This document shows positions 17,876 to 26,473 of a DNA stretch of 42,969 nucleotides, in pieces. A program made the translations under genes and the position numbers. Within the stretch, counting starts at the first letter, position 1, and each line of letters begins with the position of its first letter. Source of the stretch: Bacteroidota bacterium. GTDB lineage: Bacteria > Bacteroidota > Bacteroidia > Bacteroidales > VadinHA17. The DNA lies in NCBI GenBank assembly GCA_012729475.1, contig JAAYDB010000145.1, forward strand, positions 1 to 42,969, given 5' to 3'. A model generated the notes under the pieces. It was not told the origin of the DNA. It saw only the letters and a program-made list of their open reading frames with translations, and made no database searches.

Positions 17876-18833
17876 TCTGTTCAAAATAACGGTTATAGAT
17901 GTCGTCCAATCCGTACTCTTTCCCTGATAAATGGATCAGTTGAACTCCCGATCCCACTATCACCCTTGCTATCTCACCACTCACATCCTCTGCACAGGAT
18001 ATCCGGAAAGTATCATTGAATGTTTCAATATAATGAACCCCGGCTACTTGTTTTATTTTTTCCACTAATTCATTCCTGACAATATCAGGTGATCCAACCT
18101 TTTCATCCTGTCTTATGGCTGCTTCAATATGGAAAGGATCACTGGAGAACAATTTGTTCGACAGTGTATTTATATCTCCTTCAGCAATCAGTTTCCCTTC
18201 TACAAAAATACCGACTCTGTCACATATTTTCTGCACCTGATGCAGATGATGAGATGAAAGAAGGACAGTGCTCTTTTCTTCTCTGCTAAGCTTTAAAATA
18301 AGTTCAAGAAATTCGCTGATCCCTTTAGGGTCTATTCCCAATGTTGGTTCATCAAGGATTATCACGGACGGATCTTTTATAAGAACATCTGCCAGTCCCA
18401 GTCGCTGACGCATTCCCCTGGAATATTTTCCTGCTTTTTTGTTTATCTCTTCGCTTAATCCAACCCTGTCAAGAATATATTTCACCTTCTCCTTCGCTTC
18501 TTTATCGGGTATTCCATTAAGTCTTGCTGAATAGATAAGGTTTTCAAATCCTGTATAATCATCATAAAAGCCAACATCTTCAGGCAGGTAGCCTGTTTTT
18601 CTCTTTACCTCCACAGGATTGGTCGTGGAATTTATTCCACAAACCTTCACAGTGCCATAAGTTGGTTCTGTTAATCCCAGCATCATCAGTATAGTCGTTG
18701 ATTTTCCGGCTCCGTTAGGACCCAGTAATCCAAATATTTCTCCCTCATCTATTGACAAATTAAGATGGTCAACGGCTGTAAATGATCCGTATTTTTTTGT
18801 AAGACCGGCAAATTCGATAACAGAGGAATTCAT
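17859..18833 (-). CDS. ABC transporter, ATP-binding subunit
   Basis: A 324-residue ATPase that powers the adjacent ABC-2 permease. Walker A GPNGAGKST, signature YSRGMRQRLGLA, Walker B VIILDEPTLGID, and the H-loop region LLSSHHL are all present. A C-terminal domain of about 100 residues follows the nucleotide-binding domain, as in ABC-2 drug, lipid or polymer exporters of the DrrA/NatA group. It starts 3 bases after the stop of the NEW3 gene and overlaps the permease gene by 17 bases. The operon order is NEW3 protein, ATPase, permease. No binding-protein gene is nearby, which favours export. Confidence 0.92.
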   Translation of the reverse strand: MNSSVIEFAGLTKKYGSFTAVDHLNLSIDEGEIFGLLGPNGAGKSTTILMMLGLTEPTYGTVKVCGINSTTNPVEVKRKTGYLPEDVGFYDDYTGFENLIYSARLNGIPDKEAKEKVKYILDRVGLSEEINKKAGKYSRGMRQRLGLADVLIKDPSVIILDEPTLGIDPKGISEFLELILKLSREEKSTVLLSSHHLHQVQKICDRVGIFVEGKLIAEGDINTLSNKLFSSDPFHIEAAIRQDEKVGSPDIVRNELVEKIKQVAGVHYIETFNDTFRISCAEDVSGEIARVIVGSGVQLIHLSGKEYGLDDIYNRYFEQNGNSN

Positions 18834-18836
18834 TTA

Positions 18837-19988
18837 TTACCTCCTTCCATACTTACGGAATAAATAATAAACTATTCCCAGAGCTCCGATTATAATAAAT
18901 ATTCCCAACCATCCCCAAATCATTGGTGTCCTGACTGTCACTCTGAAATCTGCTTCTGAGGTGGTTTCAGGGGCTACTGCATTAAACCTTGTGACATAGT
19001 CTCCGGCAATAGCTTTCTTATCAGCCTTAAGTGTAGCAGATACCTGTTCCGATTTACCGGGAGCAATGATATCAATTTTTTCCGGATCGAAAGTAACCTC
19101 CCAGCCAAGAGGTGTAGTGGCTCCCAGACTGATATTTGATAACTGGGTAGAACCTGTGTTATTAATTACAAGATCTATATTTCTGGTATCACCTGCAGTA
19201 ACGGTAGTACTGAGTAAGCCTGTCGGTGTTGTGAGTGTCATTCCGTATGTTCCTGTTATCACTACCTCCAGGTCCAGGGTAGCAGAAGTTCCGCTTGTTG
19301 ATGCCCTGACTGGTATCTTATAAGTTCCTGCCTGCACTCTGTCGGGCGGGTCAATATCAATGGATATATTTGCTTCACTGTTTGCATCAATATCGACCGA
19401 AGTGGCTTGCCTGAAATTAGGCCGGAAGGTCACAATCCATCCTGCCGGCACATTGGCTGATAATCCATAATGCTGCCTCTCGGCAGTACTGTTTCGCAGT
19501 TTGGTCTCAAAACTGAAAGTTGAAGTTGAAACACCTTCCATATTAGCCTGAGTAGAAGTGAACTCTGTCTTAAAAGTACCCTGTTCGGATACTGTTACTG
19601 TAAGCGGCAGGGTAAAAAGGTCTCTTGCAGTGACCTGAAAACCGTAATGGCCCTTGTTTACCTGTAACGGAACATCAACCTTCAGACTTACACTCTTCTT
19701 CTCTCCCGGAAGGACTGATATCTGACGTATGTCATACGAACCGTATTTTAAACTGTAATTCCAGGTCCGCGGAATACCCGATACAACAAGAAAAACAGTT
19801 TTTGTTTCCTGTGTGTTGTTGATAACTTCAATAGGATAATCAATGGATTCACCCGGTGGAACTGTTATGGTACGAAAGGGGGTATAAAGTTCGAAAATAT
19901 CTGCTGCAGCTGAAGAACAAATATTTACCGACAGTAATCCCAGGAAAACCGTTAAAAAATACCTTATCAATCTGGTGTGTGCTGACAT
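18837..19988 (-). CDS. Membrane-anchored NEW3-domain protein of an ABC-2 exporter
   Basis: A 383-residue surface or periplasmic protein. A signal peptide (about 1-28) is followed by three tandem immunoglobulin-like NEW3 repeats with similar phrases (VPPGESIDYPIEVINNT, WIVTFRPNF, WEVTFDPEKIDIIAPGKSE). One helix at the C-terminus (GIFIIIGALGIVYYLF) ends in basic residues, so the bulk faces outside. An in-frame TTG (20009) exists, but the ATG at 19988 has a Shine-Dalgarno sequence. NEW3 proteins next to ABC-2 pairs are known in bacteria and archaea; their exact job is not. It is first in the operon. Confidence 0.82.
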   Translation of the reverse strand: MSAHTRLIRYFLTVFLGLLSVNICSSAAADIFELYTPFRTITVPPGESIDYPIEVINNTQETKTVFLVVSGIPRTWNYSLKYGSYDIRQISVLPGEKKSVSLKVDVPLQVNKGHYGFQVTARDLFTLPLTVTVSEQGTFKTEFTSTQANMEGVSTSTFSFETKLRNSTAERQHYGLSANVPAGWIVTFRPNFRQATSVDIDANSEANISIDIDPPDRVQAGTYKIPVRASTSGTSATLDLEVVITGTYGMTLTTPTGLLSTTVTAGDTRNIDLVINNTGSTQLSNISLGATTPLGWEVTFDPEKIDIIAPGKSEQVSATLKADKKAIAGDYVTRFNAVAPETTSEADFRVTVRTPMIWGWLGIFIIIGALGIVYYLFRKYGRR

Positions 19989-19994
19989 AATTTT

Positions 19995-20000
19995 CCTCCC
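19995..20000 (-). promoter_or_regulatory. Ribosome binding site that fixes the NEW3 gene start
   Basis: On the minus strand GGGAGG lies 6 bases before ATG at 19988. Shine-Dalgarno sequences are uncommon in Bacteroidota, so this one is informative and argues against the upstream TTG. Confidence 0.7.
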
Positions 20001-20031
20001 AATTTTCAAAATTATAAAAATGAACTAGTGG

Positions 20032-20039
20032 CAAAAATA
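20032..20039 (-). promoter_or_regulatory. Candidate -7 element for the NEW3/ABC operon
   Basis: CAAAAATA on the plus strand reads TATTTTTG on the minus strand (TAnnTTTG). It would give a leader of about 40 bases. No clear -33 element is seen. Confidence 0.35.
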
Positions 20040-20268
20040 TAATTTGCCTTCTTATTAAGAAAGCCCTCAGTTTTAAAAAACTTTCCCAAAAATATTAAAA
20101 TTTTGTTAAAATCATGATCTGACTAATCTCATCTGCTGCTACGGGAGAAGGAAGGGGTTTCTTTTGGATTTTTAAAAAAACCTGAACCAACCGCAGGAGA
20201 ATAATGCAACTAATAAAGATAAATTTCAACTTTTCGTCCTGTCAGGGATATGGTATAATATGATTTTC

Positions 20269-20276
20269 TAATTTTG
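20269..20276 (+). promoter_or_regulatory. Candidate -7 element for the yqeY gene
   Basis: TAATTTTG fits TAnnTTTG and lies 14 bases before the start codon. A -33 TTTG is missing. Confidence 0.35.
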
Positions 20277-20290
20277 TCTGAACAATAAAT

Positions 20291-20749
20291 ATGCAGAATA
20301 TGTCGCTTACAGAAAAAATTTCCACCGACCTGAGAGAAGCCATGAAAACGGGTAACAAAGTCACACTTGAAGCTCTCAGGGCTGCAAAGACTGCTTTTTT
20401 GCTGGCAATCAGCGAAAAAGGTGCCGGCTCTGTTCTCACATCTGAAGAAGAACTAAGGATTATCAGCAAGCTGGTGAAACAGAGAAAAGAATCAGCTGCC
20501 ATTTACAGAGAACAAAACAGGGATGATCTGTATGATAATGAAATGGCTGAAGCAACTGCTCTTGAAAAATACCTTCCGGCCAGAATGAGTACTGAAGAAC
20601 TAAGACAGATTATAAGCACTATCATAGAAAAAACCGGCGCAAAATCTTCAACTGATATGGGGAAGGTTATGGGTTCTGCCATGAAAGAGCTGTCAGGCCG
20701 GGCTGACGGGAAAGAGATCTCTGCTATTGTAAAAGAATTATTGCAGTGA
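20291..20749 (+). CDS. yqeY: GatB/YqeY domain protein
   Basis: A 152-residue YqeY protein, related to the tail domain of the GatB amidotransferase subunit, which binds tRNA. The family start EKISTDLREAMKTGNKVTLEALRAAKTA is clear, as are the middle segment KQRKESAAIYREQNRDDLYDNEMAEATALEKYLP and the end DMGKVMGSAMKELSGRADGKEI. A second ATG at 20300 (MSLTEKI) could be the real start, since YqeY proteins often begin near there. It is transcribed toward glpD, the stop codons being only 4 bases apart. Its biochemical role is unknown. Confidence 0.9.
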   Translation: MQNMSLTEKISTDLREAMKTGNKVTLEALRAAKTAFLLAISEKGAGSVLTSEEELRIISKLVKQRKESAAIYREQNRDDLYDNEMAEATALEKYLPARMSTEELRQIISTIIEKTGAKSSTDMGKVMGSAMKELSGRADGKEISAIVKELLQ

Positions 20750-20753
20750 ACTG

Positions 20754-22352
20754 TCAGGCCAGTATGTATGCACTGGCTATTTCAGTATAATCACTGATCT
20801 GTTTCTCTTCCCAGGATTTATCTTTTTTGAGTTCTGCTGCCATTACTGATGCTACCTTCGGGGCCATGACAACTGAAGCTTTTGCATCAAAATAAAGTGC
20901 ACGTATTCTTCTTGCCAGAACATCATCCACTGTCCTGGCCATCTCATTTCTTACAGCCCAGATAACTTCTCCTGTTGTATAAGTAAAATCCTTATGAAGT
21001 AATTCACGGTAAGAAGGATCCTCATTTTCCATTTTTCTGACCGCCTCACTGTCACTTCCATAAATATATCTGCGGTTATCCATTTTGGGATCTTTTTGAT
21101 AACCGTGTATCTTCAGGTTTTTCGTGGCACACTCTCCAAAATGCATCCTTCCTTTTTTAATAACCATATCAACAGTATCCTGCGCCATTTTACGGTAGGT
21201 TGTCCATTTTCCTCCTGTAATGGTTATCAGGCCCGACTCAGACACAAATAACTTATGACTCCTTGAAATCTCTTTTGTCTTTGAGGAGCCTTCATCATTC
21301 TTTGGAGCAGCAAGAGGACGCAGCCCTGCAAAGACACAAAGAACATCTTCTCTGCGTGGTTTCTTTTCAAGATAACGACCGGCTGTTTCAAGAATAAAAT
21401 CAACTTCCTCTTCCAAAGGCTTGGGTTCCAGAACAAAGTCCCCGACAGGGACATCGGTAGTGCCAAGTATTACCCTGTTATACCAGGGGACTCCGAACAT
21501 CACTCTTCCGTCACTTGTTTTCGGGACCATGATTGCATCATCGCCTCCGAGAAATGATCTGTCCACTACAAAATGAATACCCTGACTTGGCCGTACCAGA
21601 GGTTTCTGTGAGGGATCATCCATCCTTATTATATCATCCACAAAGATCCCTGTAGCATTGACCACAGAACGACTTTTTATTCTGAAAGTACCACCATCAA
21701 GGATATCTTGTGCCACAACTCCGTTTATCTTTCCTGAATCATCTTTCATAATTGACGATACCCTGCAATAGTTGACCACTACTGCTCCTTCCTCAATTGC
21801 TGTCTGCATCAGATTAACAGCCAGACGGGAATCATCGAATTGCCCGTCATAGTACATCACGCCTCCTCTCAAACCTTCCTTTACAATACCTGGTATACTC
21901 CTTACAACTTCCTTCTTACTCATTGGAATAGACCTGCCGAAAGACATCCTGCCTGAGAGAAGATCATAAAAAATAAGACCAAGAGTATAAAAAGGCCTTT
22001 CCCACCACCTGTAATTACCTATTATAAATCGCTGACTCCTGACCAGATGAGGTGCATTTTTCAGGAGATATCCTCTCTCCTTCAATGCCTCCCTTACAAG
22101 TGCCACATCGCCCTTTTGCAGGTACCTGACGCCTCCATGAACAAGCTTTGTGCTCCTGCTGGAAGTAGCCTTAGCGAAATCAGACTGTTCAAGTAACAGC
22201 GTCTGCATTCCCCTGCCGGCTGAATCAACGGCAATACCCAAACCAGTGGCCCCTCCACCGATAATAATAAGATCCCATTCCTTCTTTCCGGCTTTTATAT
22301 CTGAAATAAAATCTTCCCTGGTTCTGACAGAAAAGTTCGTATTTAATTCCAT
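20754..22352 (-). CDS. glpD: Glycerol-3-phosphate dehydrogenase, FAD-dependent
   Basis: Oxidises glycerol-3-phosphate to dihydroxyacetone phosphate and passes electrons to the quinone pool (532 residues, normal for aerobic-type GlpD). The FAD-binding GGGATGLGIAVDSAGRG lies at about 31-47, then ATSSRSTKLVHGGVRYLQ and DGQFDDSRLAVNLMQTA. RPLAAP and SGLITITGGKWTTYRKMA in the second half complete the oxidase fold, and a C-terminal helical domain follows. No glycerol kinase or facilitator gene is adjacent, so the substrate probably comes from phospholipid turnover or uptake encoded elsewhere. A candidate promoter element lies 31 bases upstream. Confidence 0.95.
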   Translation of the reverse strand: MELNTNFSVRTREDFISDIKAGKKEWDLIIIGGGATGLGIAVDSAGRGMQTLLLEQSDFAKATSSRSTKLVHGGVRYLQKGDVALVREALKERGYLLKNAPHLVRSQRFIIGNYRWWERPFYTLGLIFYDLLSGRMSFGRSIPMSKKEVVRSIPGIVKEGLRGGVMYYDGQFDDSRLAVNLMQTAIEEGAVVVNYCRVSSIMKDDSGKINGVVAQDILDGGTFRIKSRSVVNATGIFVDDIIRMDDPSQKPLVRPSQGIHFVVDRSFLGGDDAIMVPKTSDGRVMFGVPWYNRVILGTTDVPVGDFVLEPKPLEEEVDFILETAGRYLEKKPRREDVLCVFAGLRPLAAPKNDEGSSKTKEISRSHKLFVSESGLITITGGKWTTYRKMAQDTVDMVIKKGRMHFGECATKNLKIHGYQKDPKMDNRRYIYGSDSEAVRKMENEDPSYRELLHKDFTYTTGEVIWAVRNEMARTVDDVLARRIRALYFDAKASVVMAPKVASVMAAELKKDKSWEEKQISDYTEIASAYILA

Positions 22353-22382
22353 AAACTGTATCTCTGTGTTAAATCAAAGGTC

Positions 22383-22390
22383 CAAAAATA
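22383..22390 (-). promoter_or_regulatory. Candidate -7 element of glpD
   Basis: CAAAAATA on the plus strand reads TATTTTTG on the minus strand, matching TAnnTTTG. No convincing -33 element is visible. Confidence 0.35.
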
Positions 22391-22470
22391 AGCACAGTTT
22401 TTAAAGTTCAGTATAAACATAAAGTATATTCTGCAATTCCGTCCAGAAACCTTTACCTGTGAAAGTTCTG

Positions 22471-23433
22471 TCAGGCGTATAAAGAGTCTGTCGATTTCTT
22501 AAGGATAGCGGCTGACTTCATTAATGCTTCTGTTTCTTCTTCCTTCAAAGGTCCTGTAATGATTCTTTCAACCCCGCCATCAGTTACTATTGACGGAACA
22601 CTTATACAGATATCACTTAACCCATATTCCCCGTTCAATAATGTTGATACTGTCATTACACTGTTTTGTTTTCTGAGAATTGCTCCGGTAATTCTTACCA
22701 GTGCGAGTCCGACAGCAAAATGTGTTGAGCCTTTCGCATTTATAATATGATAAGCAGAATCTCTTACCTGCTGTTCAATCTTCTTCCTTTCATTTTTCCA
22801 GTCGGGACATTTACGGCAGACAGGACAATATTGATCAATTGCCATCCCTGCTATATTGGTCATCGACCAGGCAGCAAACTCGCTGTCACCATGCTCCCCA
22901 AGAATATAACCATGTACATTATGTACATCAACACCGCAATTTTTACTCAAGAGGTGCCGGAATCGTGCACTGTCAAGTACGGTACCCGATCCAATGACTC
23001 TCCCCCTGTTCCACCCCGAACTCTTCAGGGCAACCCAGGTCATTACATCAACCGGATTAGTCACTATCAGCATTACACCTTCTGACCCGCTGGCGGCTAT
23101 ATTTTCAGCTATATTTCCTACAATGCCTGCGTTCTTTTTTAAAAGTTCCAGACGTGTTTCCCCCGGCTTCTGAGCTGCCCCGGCAGTGATAACAATAAGC
23201 TTTGCGTCACGGTAATCATCAACCCCGCCGGTTCTTATCCCTACTGTCGGCACAAAGACCTGTCCGTGAAGAAGATCAAGAACCTGCCCCCTCGCCAGTT
23301 CTTCATTGTTGTCTATTAATACTATCTCATCAGCCAGTCCACTCGCCGATAATGCATAAGCATAAACAGATCCTACCATCCCTGCGCCTACTATTACAAC
23401 TTTCCTGTTTGATCCACTGAGCTTACTATACAT
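22471..23433 (-). CDS. ldh: L-lactate dehydrogenase
   Basis: Interconverts pyruvate and L-lactate with NADH (320 residues). The Rossmann motif GAGMVGS lies at 16-22. The active-site loop AAQKPGETR (Q88, R94) specifies lactate; malate dehydrogenases have R at the Q position. The catalytic histidine is H181 in GEHGDSE and the proton-relay Asp is in the preceding VLDSARFR segment. A loop after it carries C203-x2-C206-x2-C209 (YCPVCRKC), which may bind metal or form disulfides; I recall similar cysteines in some anaerobe enzymes. It is transcribed alone, divergent from the cold-shock gene. It implies lactate fermentation or use. Confidence 0.93.
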   Translation of the reverse strand: MYSKLSGSNRKVVIVGAGMVGSVYAYALSASGLADEIVLIDNNEELARGQVLDLLHGQVFVPTVGIRTGGVDDYRDAKLIVITAGAAQKPGETRLELLKKNAGIVGNIAENIAASGSEGVMLIVTNPVDVMTWVALKSSGWNRGRVIGSGTVLDSARFRHLLSKNCGVDVHNVHGYILGEHGDSEFAAWSMTNIAGMAIDQYCPVCRKCPDWKNERKKIEQQVRDSAYHIINAKGSTHFAVGLALVRITGAILRKQNSVMTVSTLLNGEYGLSDICISVPSIVTDGGVERIITGPLKEEETEALMKSAAILKKSTDSLYA

Positions 23434-23592
23434 AATTAATTATATTTTGTATCCTTATCTAATAACAAACGGACATCTTTTAAGTTCAAAAATAAACCCT
23501 GTACAGACCAGATTGACCCTGCCTGCAGAATTCTGAAATAAGATATTTTCAGACCTCTGTAAACGGAATAATGGATTTACATGTATTTTATG

Positions 23593-23725
23593 TACCTTTG
23601 TTTGTTGACCCGGCTTTCCGATTTTGCGCAACCTTTTGCTAATCATACGGTTAGTTCATAACTGTTCACAATCCCGTTCAATAGCCGGACAGTAATTCAT
23701 TAAATAACCAGACTTATAATTATTT
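23593..23725 (+). promoter_or_regulatory. Candidate promoter and long leader of the cold-shock gene
   Basis: TACCTTTG (23593-23600) is a full match to the -7 box; the -33 box is poor. The deduced leader runs from about 23607 to 23725, near 119 bases, far longer than needed. It contains a small stem (CTAAT/GGTTAG near 23639-23654). Long leaders are typical of cold-shock mRNAs, which fold differently in the cold. The structure here is not proven. Confidence 0.5.
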
Positions 23726-24208
23726 ATGGGCAGATCACAGGAATCATTCGGTAAAAAGGAAGTAAGGAATAAAAGAGAAAAGAAGAGAAAAGCCAAAGAG
23801 CAGAAACGTGTAAAGAAAAAAAATGAAGGTAAAAAGAATAGCTTTGAGGATATGATAGCCTATGTAAACGAGTTTGGTGTTATTACAGATACGCCTCCGG
23901 ATCCTGACAATAAACAGGATGTCGACCCTGAAAGCATTGAACTGAGTGCAACGAAAAACACTGCCGATGCCGCGGATTTTATACGTAAGGGAGTTATCAC
24001 TTTCTTCAATGATTCAAAGGGTTTTGGTTTTATCCGCGACCTGGAGACAGGAGAGAGAGTTTTCGTACATATCAACAATTTACAGGACCATGTTTCAGAA
24101 AACGATGTCGTGACTTTCGAAACGGGGAGAGGCCCGAAAGGACCAATTGCCATGAAAGTCAAACTCTTTACGGAAGATGAACCAAAGAATGAAGAATCTT
24201 CAGAGTAA
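23726..24208 (+). CDS. Cold-shock-domain RNA-binding protein with basic N-terminus
   Basis: A 160-residue protein. Residues 10-38 are almost entirely Lys, Arg and Glu, a flexible basic tail. A linker follows, and the cold-shock domain covers about residues 87-152. The RNA-binding motifs are KGFGFI (RNP1) and RVFVHI (RNP2), in a classical five-strand OB fold. It probably binds single-stranded RNA and relieves cold-stabilised structure. It has a long leader, which suggests cold regulation, and the separate DEAD-box helicase gene at 39916 may act on the same RNAs. It is not the 70-residue CspA type; the tail makes it about twice that length. Confidence 0.88.
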   Translation: MGRSQESFGKKEVRNKREKKRKAKEQKRVKKKNEGKKNSFEDMIAYVNEFGVITDTPPDPDNKQDVDPESIELSATKNTADAADFIRKGVITFFNDSKGFGFIRDLETGERVFVHINNLQDHVSENDVVTFETGRGPKGPIAMKVKLFTEDEPKNEESSE

Positions 24209-24267
24209 TATCTCATACCCTTATTCAAATCAGACAATATTAAGCTTGATATCCTGATTGAATCAAA

Positions 24268-24924
24268 ATGGATCACCAGCCATTTTTCACAGTCATCATA
24301 ACAACATATAACAGGTCAGCACTTCTTCCGAGGGCTCTTAAATCACTTGTGTCGCAGACTGAAAAAGACTGGGAAGCCATTATTGTTGATGACGGCAGCA
24401 CAGATAATACATATTCACACATAAAAGACTGGCTTAATACTGGTTCAGGCATCATATACCTGCGGAAAGATCATGGAGGAGTTGTCTCTGCAAAAAACCA
24501 CGGAATAAAGGTGGCAAATGGGAAATTCATTACTTTCCTGGATTCCGATGATGAATACCGGCCAGATCACCTTGAAAAAAGAAAGGAATACCTCTTGCAG
24601 AAGCCCGATACAGGCTTCCTTCACGGCGGGGTGCAAATAACAGGCAACCAGTATGTGCCTGACAAAAACAATCCTTCTGTCAGAATACACTTAAATGATT
24701 GTGAAATAGGCGGAACATTCGTTATTGAGAAAACCATTCTGCTTTCACTGGGAGGTTTTCGGGATATACCTCTTGGTGCCGACAATGACCTGTTTGAAAG
24801 GGCAGTAAAGTCGGATACAATAATGGCAGAGATCAACTTTCCCACTTATATCTATCACCATGAAAATCCCGATTCAATAACAAATATGCTTTACCGGAAA
24901 ATACAGAATAAAGCTCAGGACTAA
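24268..24924 (+). CDS. Family 2 glycosyltransferase
   Basis: A 218-residue GT-A fold enzyme that transfers a sugar from a nucleotide sugar. Seen: the start VIITTYNRSALLPRALKSL, IIVDDGSTDNT, and the metal-binding FLDSDDEYRPDHLEKR around residues 90-106, then GADNDLFERA as the likely acceptor or base region. It has no membrane helices. It follows the cold-shock gene by 59 bases, and no other polysaccharide gene is near, so the acceptor cannot be predicted. The length is on the short side for the family, but the domain is complete. Confidence 0.88.
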   Translation: MDHQPFFTVIITTYNRSALLPRALKSLVSQTEKDWEAIIVDDGSTDNTYSHIKDWLNTGSGIIYLRKDHGGVVSAKNHGIKVANGKFITFLDSDDEYRPDHLEKRKEYLLQKPDTGFLHGGVQITGNQYVPDKNNPSVRIHLNDCEIGGTFVIEKTILLSLGGFRDIPLGADNDLFERAVKSDTIMAEINFPTYIYHHENPDSITNMLYRKIQNKAQD

Positions 24925-24988
24925 AGTGATTGTTTAATAAGCAACAGCAAAATAATACCGGCTCTTATCGCTGTAAAATATTGAAAGT

Positions 24989-26098
24989 TCATTTGTTCTT
25001 AACAGTCAGTCCTGATTGCCTGCCTGCACTATCGACCCTGATAAATTCAGCTTCTCTTATCAACAGTGCTTCTCCCGGTAATCCGTTCGCTATGCCGGCA
25101 TCAATACCAAGTATTTTATTATTGTGGAACGATCTTATCCTTTCTCCCGGGGTATGTCCCACAACAATGTGGCCTACCCCGTAAAACGAGAGTATCCTGT
25201 CAATGATCTCTTCATCAATACCAGCTCTTGAAAAATATCCCCGGTACCACAAAGGTCCCTGATCAGATAGCAGTAAAGACAAGTTCTCATCACGCAAAAC
25301 AATTTCAGGGTCTTTCCCCAAAACTTCTCTGTAAAACATCCTGTTCATCTTCTTCACAGTGAAACCTTTTATCACTACTAAAGGAGATATGCCTGCATGA
25401 ACAAACAAAATATTGTTTATCGTGACAGCTACAGGTTTCTTTCGTAACCATTTTCCAAGAACACTGTTTTCAGAATACAATTCAGTATAACTGATATTTG
25501 TTGTTTTTTCCGTTTCTCTGTATTTATCAGCTATATACCATAGTTCATGATTCAGCACCATGTGCTCATGATTGCCGAAAAGCACATGCACCTTTCCTCC
25601 TGCTTTCTCAGCTTGTTTTTCCAGGCCAAAAACATGCCACAGTATCTCTGTAACCTGCTCTCCCCTGTCAAATATATCTCCAAGTATTACCAGGTGTCCT
25701 TTACCGAAATTCCATTTCATTTCATCGTCTACGACCGGCACGGCTTTTAGCAGATCTATATAACGGTCATACCGGCCATGAACATCACTGATGACACAGA
25801 TGTTGTCAACATTTCTGTAACTCTGCCTGAATCGTGTTCTGCCCTCAAAAACCTTGTTCATATCTTTAAAATCAAAGGGTAACCCAAAAAGTTTTTTTAA
25901 GTCATTAAAAACCGTTGGTACCAGCAATTCTTCAATGAGTTGCCCATCTTTTATCCAGAAAGCACTGAATGTATTATCAAGTCTGAAAATATAAGGCCCG
26001 TCATTGTACTTAATAGGCTCATGGTCTGCCTCCTGCCCCCACACAGTGACGCAAGAAGTAAATAAAAGAGATAGTACTATGAAAATTAACCTTCGCAT
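24989..26098 (-). CDS. Exported metallophosphoesterase (calcineurin-like, Shelph type)
   Basis: A 369-residue exported phosphoesterase. The signal peptide may be a lipoprotein signal (LLFTSC, C16) or be cleaved after VWGQ. The metal site is D105 and H107 in SDVHGRYDRY, D141 in GDIFDRG, and N176-H177 in FGNHEHM, followed by histidines in LFVHAGISP and GHTPGE. The set resembles serine/threonine-phosphatase-like enzymes of the Shewanella group, so protein or small phosphate-ester substrates are both possible. The gene is alone and convergent with the glycosyltransferase gene. The family is certain; the substrate is not. Confidence 0.85.
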   Translation of the reverse strand: MRRLIFIVLSLLFTSCVTVWGQEADHEPIKYNDGPYIFRLDNTFSAFWIKDGQLIEELLVPTVFNDLKKLFGLPFDFKDMNKVFEGRTRFRQSYRNVDNICVISDVHGRYDRYIDLLKAVPVVDDEMKWNFGKGHLVILGDIFDRGEQVTEILWHVFGLEKQAEKAGGKVHVLFGNHEHMVLNHELWYIADKYRETEKTTNISYTELYSENSVLGKWLRKKPVAVTINNILFVHAGISPLVVIKGFTVKKMNRMFYREVLGKDPEIVLRDENLSLLLSDQGPLWYRGYFSRAGIDEEIIDRILSFYGVGHIVVGHTPGERIRSFHNNKILGIDAGIANGLPGEALLIREAEFIRVDSAGRQSGLTVKNK

Positions 26099-26473
26099 TT
26101 ACAAATAATTCAACCTTTGAAACAAAAAACTTGTAGTGTATACATGAAAAACAAACAAACGGGTGAAATTGTTTTAATCATTATCTGTTATTCGTAAATC
26201 ATTCTGGTTTCACATATTACTCTCTTCTTCCAGGTTATTTGTAATGTAATACAAATTTTTCAAATCCTCGTAATACTATTCAGATGATATGAGACCTTGC
26301 AGGACAGTGCTGCATATTTGTCCGGGGGCCTGAACAGAAAACAACAGGTAATTATAAAGATAGAAAAAGATGAAAAAAACCTTGTTTTGAACAAACTTAA
26401 GCTCTGACGGTTTACAGGGTAATTGGTATTAAATTAATACATTTGTTAATAAAGAGTAAGATAATATAGTTGT
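26099..26473. other. Divergent intergenic region with inverted repeat
   Basis: This 375-base AT-rich region separates the phosphoesterase and CotH-like genes. ATTTGTA (26237-26243) and TACAAAT (26250-26256) form a perfect 7-bp inverted repeat with a 6-base spacer, an operator-like arrangement. A candidate -7 element for the CotH-like gene lies at 26438-26445. No protein-coding region is seen; an ATG near 26370 opens a frame of only six codons. Confidence 0.4.
26438..26445 (+). promoter_or_regulatory. Candidate -7 element of the CotH-like operon
   Basis: TACATTTG is a full match to TAnnTTTG, 28 bases before the start codon. The -33 region lacks TTTG at the usual distance. Confidence 0.4.

Noticed and set aside
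26370-26390. ATGAAAAAAACC start-like sequence before the CotH-like gene
   Set aside because: The frame ends after six codons, and no decayed gene follows.
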